From DASUGM01 sp036274055 (GTDB lineage: Bacteria; Acidobacteriota; Vicinamibacteria; Vicinamibacterales; SCN-69-37), in the NCBI GenBank assembly GCA_036274055.1, contig DASUGM010000015.1, positions 1-5,042 of the forward strand: 5,042 bases of DNA. The letters run 5' to 3'. Numbering within the stretch: position 1 is the first letter of the stretch; every line of letters begins with the position of its first letter. The notes under the pieces are model-generated. The model was given only the letters and a program-made list of their open reading frames with translations, was not told where the DNA came from and searched no databases. Below are positions 3,758-5,042 of the stretch, one piece after another. Position numbers and translations under genes: made by a program.

Positions 3758-5031
3758 CAGCGGACGCCGACCGCGGCGGCGTGGCCGGACTCGTCGACCA
3801 CCTGTTTCGACAGCAGGCCGGCCGGCTGGTCGCGCTCGTCGCCGCGGCCCTGGGTCCGCGGCACCTCGATCTGGCCGAGGAAGTCGTCCAGGACGCGCTC
3901 GTATCGGCGCTGCACACCTGGCCGCACCGCGGCATTCCCGACAATCCGCCGGCCTGGCTGCTTCAGGTGGCGCGCAATCGCGCCCTCGACGCCATCCGGC
4001 GGCGGCGCTTTCTGGATGAAGACGAAACGGCGCTTGAAGCCGCGGTCACGAGCTCGCTCGCACCCTCGCGCGCCAGCGGCGACATGGACGCCGAGCTGGC
4101 GCTGGTCTTCACGACGTGTCACCCCGCGCTGCCGGCGGCCAGCCGAATCGCCCTGACACTGAAGGTCGCGTGCGGCCTGTCGGTCGCCGAAATCGCGCGG
4201 GCGCTGCTCGCCGACGAATCGGCGATTGCCCAGCGCATCGTTCGCGCCAAACGACAGATTCGCGACCAGCTGCTGCCGCTGGCGCTGCCGGAGGCCGGCG
4301 AACTGGGCGAGCGGCTGCCCTCGGTGCTCGACGCGCTCTATCTGCTGTTCAACGAGGGCTACGCGGCCACCGACGGCGACGCACTGGTCCGCGACGAGCT
4401 GTGCTTCGAGGCGCTGCGACTGGCGCGTCTGGTCGCCGCGCACCGGCACGTGGGCCGGCCCGAGGCACACGCGCTCGCCGCGCTCATGCTGTTCCAGGCG
4501 GCGCGGCTGCCCGCCCGCGTCGGTCATGCCGGCGACCTGCACGTGCTCGAACAGCAGGACCGCCGGCTCTGGGAATGGCCGCTGGTCGACGAGGCGTTTC
4601 GCGAACTCGACGCGGCGACGACCGGGCCCCGCCTCACCTCGTATCACGTGCAGGCGGCGATCGCCGCGGTACACGCCTCGGCATCGCGCTTCGCGGACAC
4701 CGACTGGCCGCGGATCGTCGAGCTCTACGACGAGCTGATGACGATCGCGCCGACGCCGATCGTCGCGCTCAACCGCGCCGTGGCCATCGGCCTCTGCCAC
4801 GGCCCGGTTGCCGGCCTCGCCGCGCTTGCGCCGCTCGGACTCGAGCCGGCCCTGTCCCGCTATCACCTCTTCTTCAGCTCGCGCGCCCGGTTTCTCGGGG
4901 AAACGGGCGACGTGGGCGGCGCTGCCGACAATTACCGCCGCGCCCTGGCCTGCCAGCTTTCCGAACCGGAGCGGCGGTTTCTCGAAAGCCAGCGGGCGAG
5001 GCTGGCTTTGCTCGATCGAACCTCGCCATAG
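3754..5031 (+). CDS. RNA polymerase sigma factor, ECF42 group, with C-terminal TPR-like extension
   Basis: This is a predicted alternative sigma factor directing RNA polymerase to a small regulon. At 425 aa it is about twice the length of an ordinary ECF sigma factor. Sigma region 2 is about 14-86, including AEEVVQDALVSAL (41-53) and PPAWLLQVARNRALDAIRRRR (65-85). Sigma region 4 is about 113-172, with the helix-turn-helix around GLSVAEIARALLADESAIAQRI (141-162) and basic RAKRQIR (164-170). A conserved ECF42-type extension follows (about 186-290, LYLLFNEGY at 195-203, HALAALMLFQAAR at 239-251), then TPR-like helices to the end (IVALNRAVAIGL, 336-347). No anti-sigma gene is adjacent; activity control is thought to lie in the extension. 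GTG 3754 overlaps the DGPF stop, with GGAG at 3748 only 2 nt away, so coupling is likely. Target genes and signal are unknown. Confidence 0.93.
   Translation: MTADADRGGVAGLVDHLFRQQAGRLVALVAAALGPRHLDLAEEVVQDALVSALHTWPHRGIPDNPPAWLLQVARNRALDAIRRRRFLDEDETALEAAVTSSLAPSRASGDMDAELALVFTTCHPALPAASRIALTLKVACGLSVAEIARALLADESAIAQRIVRAKRQIRDQLLPLALPEAGELGERLPSVLDALYLLFNEGYAATDGDALVRDELCFEALRLARLVAAHRHVGRPEAHALAALMLFQAARLPARVGHAGDLHVLEQQDRRLWEWPLVDEAFRELDAATTGPRLTSYHVQAAIAAVHASASRFADTDWPRIVELYDELMTIAPTPIVALNRAVAIGLCHGPVAGLAALAPLGLEPALSRYHLFFSSRARFLGETGDVGGAADNYRRALACQLSEPERRFLESQRARLALLDRTSP
4985..5009 (+). terminator. Hairpin near the 3' end of the sigma-factor gene
   Basis: AAAGCCAGC (4985-4993) pairs perfectly with GCTGGCTTT (5001-5009) around a 7-nt loop, inside the last 50 bp of the coding region. 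The A/T flanks resemble a small terminator, but there are only three Ts and the stop codon is still 20 nt away. It may be a coding coincidence. Confidence 0.2.
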
Positions 5032-5040
5032 GCGATCGCC
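5031..5040. repeat. 10-bp palindrome GGCGATCGCC after the sigma-factor stop
   Basis: GGCGATCGCC is a perfect palindrome beginning at the last base of the stop codon and running almost to the window edge. It shares the CGATCG core with the tract at the window start (CGATCGC at 15-21), and may be the beginning of another intergenic repeat. Two bases later the window ends, so this cannot be judged. Confidence 0.4.
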
Positions 5041-5042
5041 GA

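Noticed and set aside
3667..4866. Long open frame on the minus strand opposite the sigma-factor gene (399 codons)
   Set aside because: It is Arg/Gln/Glu/Gly-rich with no recognisable domain and lies fully antisense to a clear ECF42 gene. Long antisense frames are expected in high-GC coding DNA with strong third-position GC bias.

Overview
The window is high-GC bacterial DNA, packed with genes on both strands. It most resembles a Gram-negative bacterium of the Acidobacteriota type. The evidence is indirect: a Pal-type outer-membrane lipoprotein indicates an outer membrane. The pyrimidine genes encode the two-subunit class 1B dihydroorotate dehydrogenase (PyrK plus PyrD), best known from Gram-positives but also found in several deep Gram-negative phyla. 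An ECF42-type sigma factor is paired with a DGPF/YCII protein, a combination frequent in Acidobacteriota and Actinobacteria. The taxon is an inference; no rRNA gene or other taxonomic marker is present.

Layout. Positions 1-100 are non-coding, with degenerate 8-bp GCCCGATC-like repeats followed by a perfect TATAAT box directly in front of the first gene. From 101 to 2569 (+) lie pyrK, pyrD and pyrF, overlapping by 8 and 16 bp and clearly one operon. They carry dihydroorotate to orotate and OMP to UMP; the intermediate phosphoribosyl transfer (pyrE) is not in the window. From 2552 to 2658 a large inverted repeat built of 7-bp units (GGCCCTR-like) fills the convergent gap and supplies the last codons and the stop codon of pyrF. 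From 2661 to 3254 (-) lies an orphan pal gene for a peptidoglycan-binding OmpA-family lipoprotein with a long proline linker. From 3255 to 3406 is a divergent promoter region with a strong sigma70-like promoter for pal, a candidate ECF promoter for the rightward genes, and two unexplained inverted repeats. From 3407 to 5031 (+) lie a DGPF/YCII-domain protein and an ECF42 sigma factor with a C-terminal TPR-like extension, overlapping by 4 bp (GTGA).

Two functional blocks are present: core pyrimidine biosynthesis, and a two-gene regulatory module whose signal is unknown. The least explained items are the heptamer inverted repeat, the sequence element CGTAC-N3/4-GACCGCTCG found in both divergent promoters just upstream of the -10, and the apparent leaderless start of pyrK. 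No transposase, CRISPR array, tRNA or rRNA is visible.
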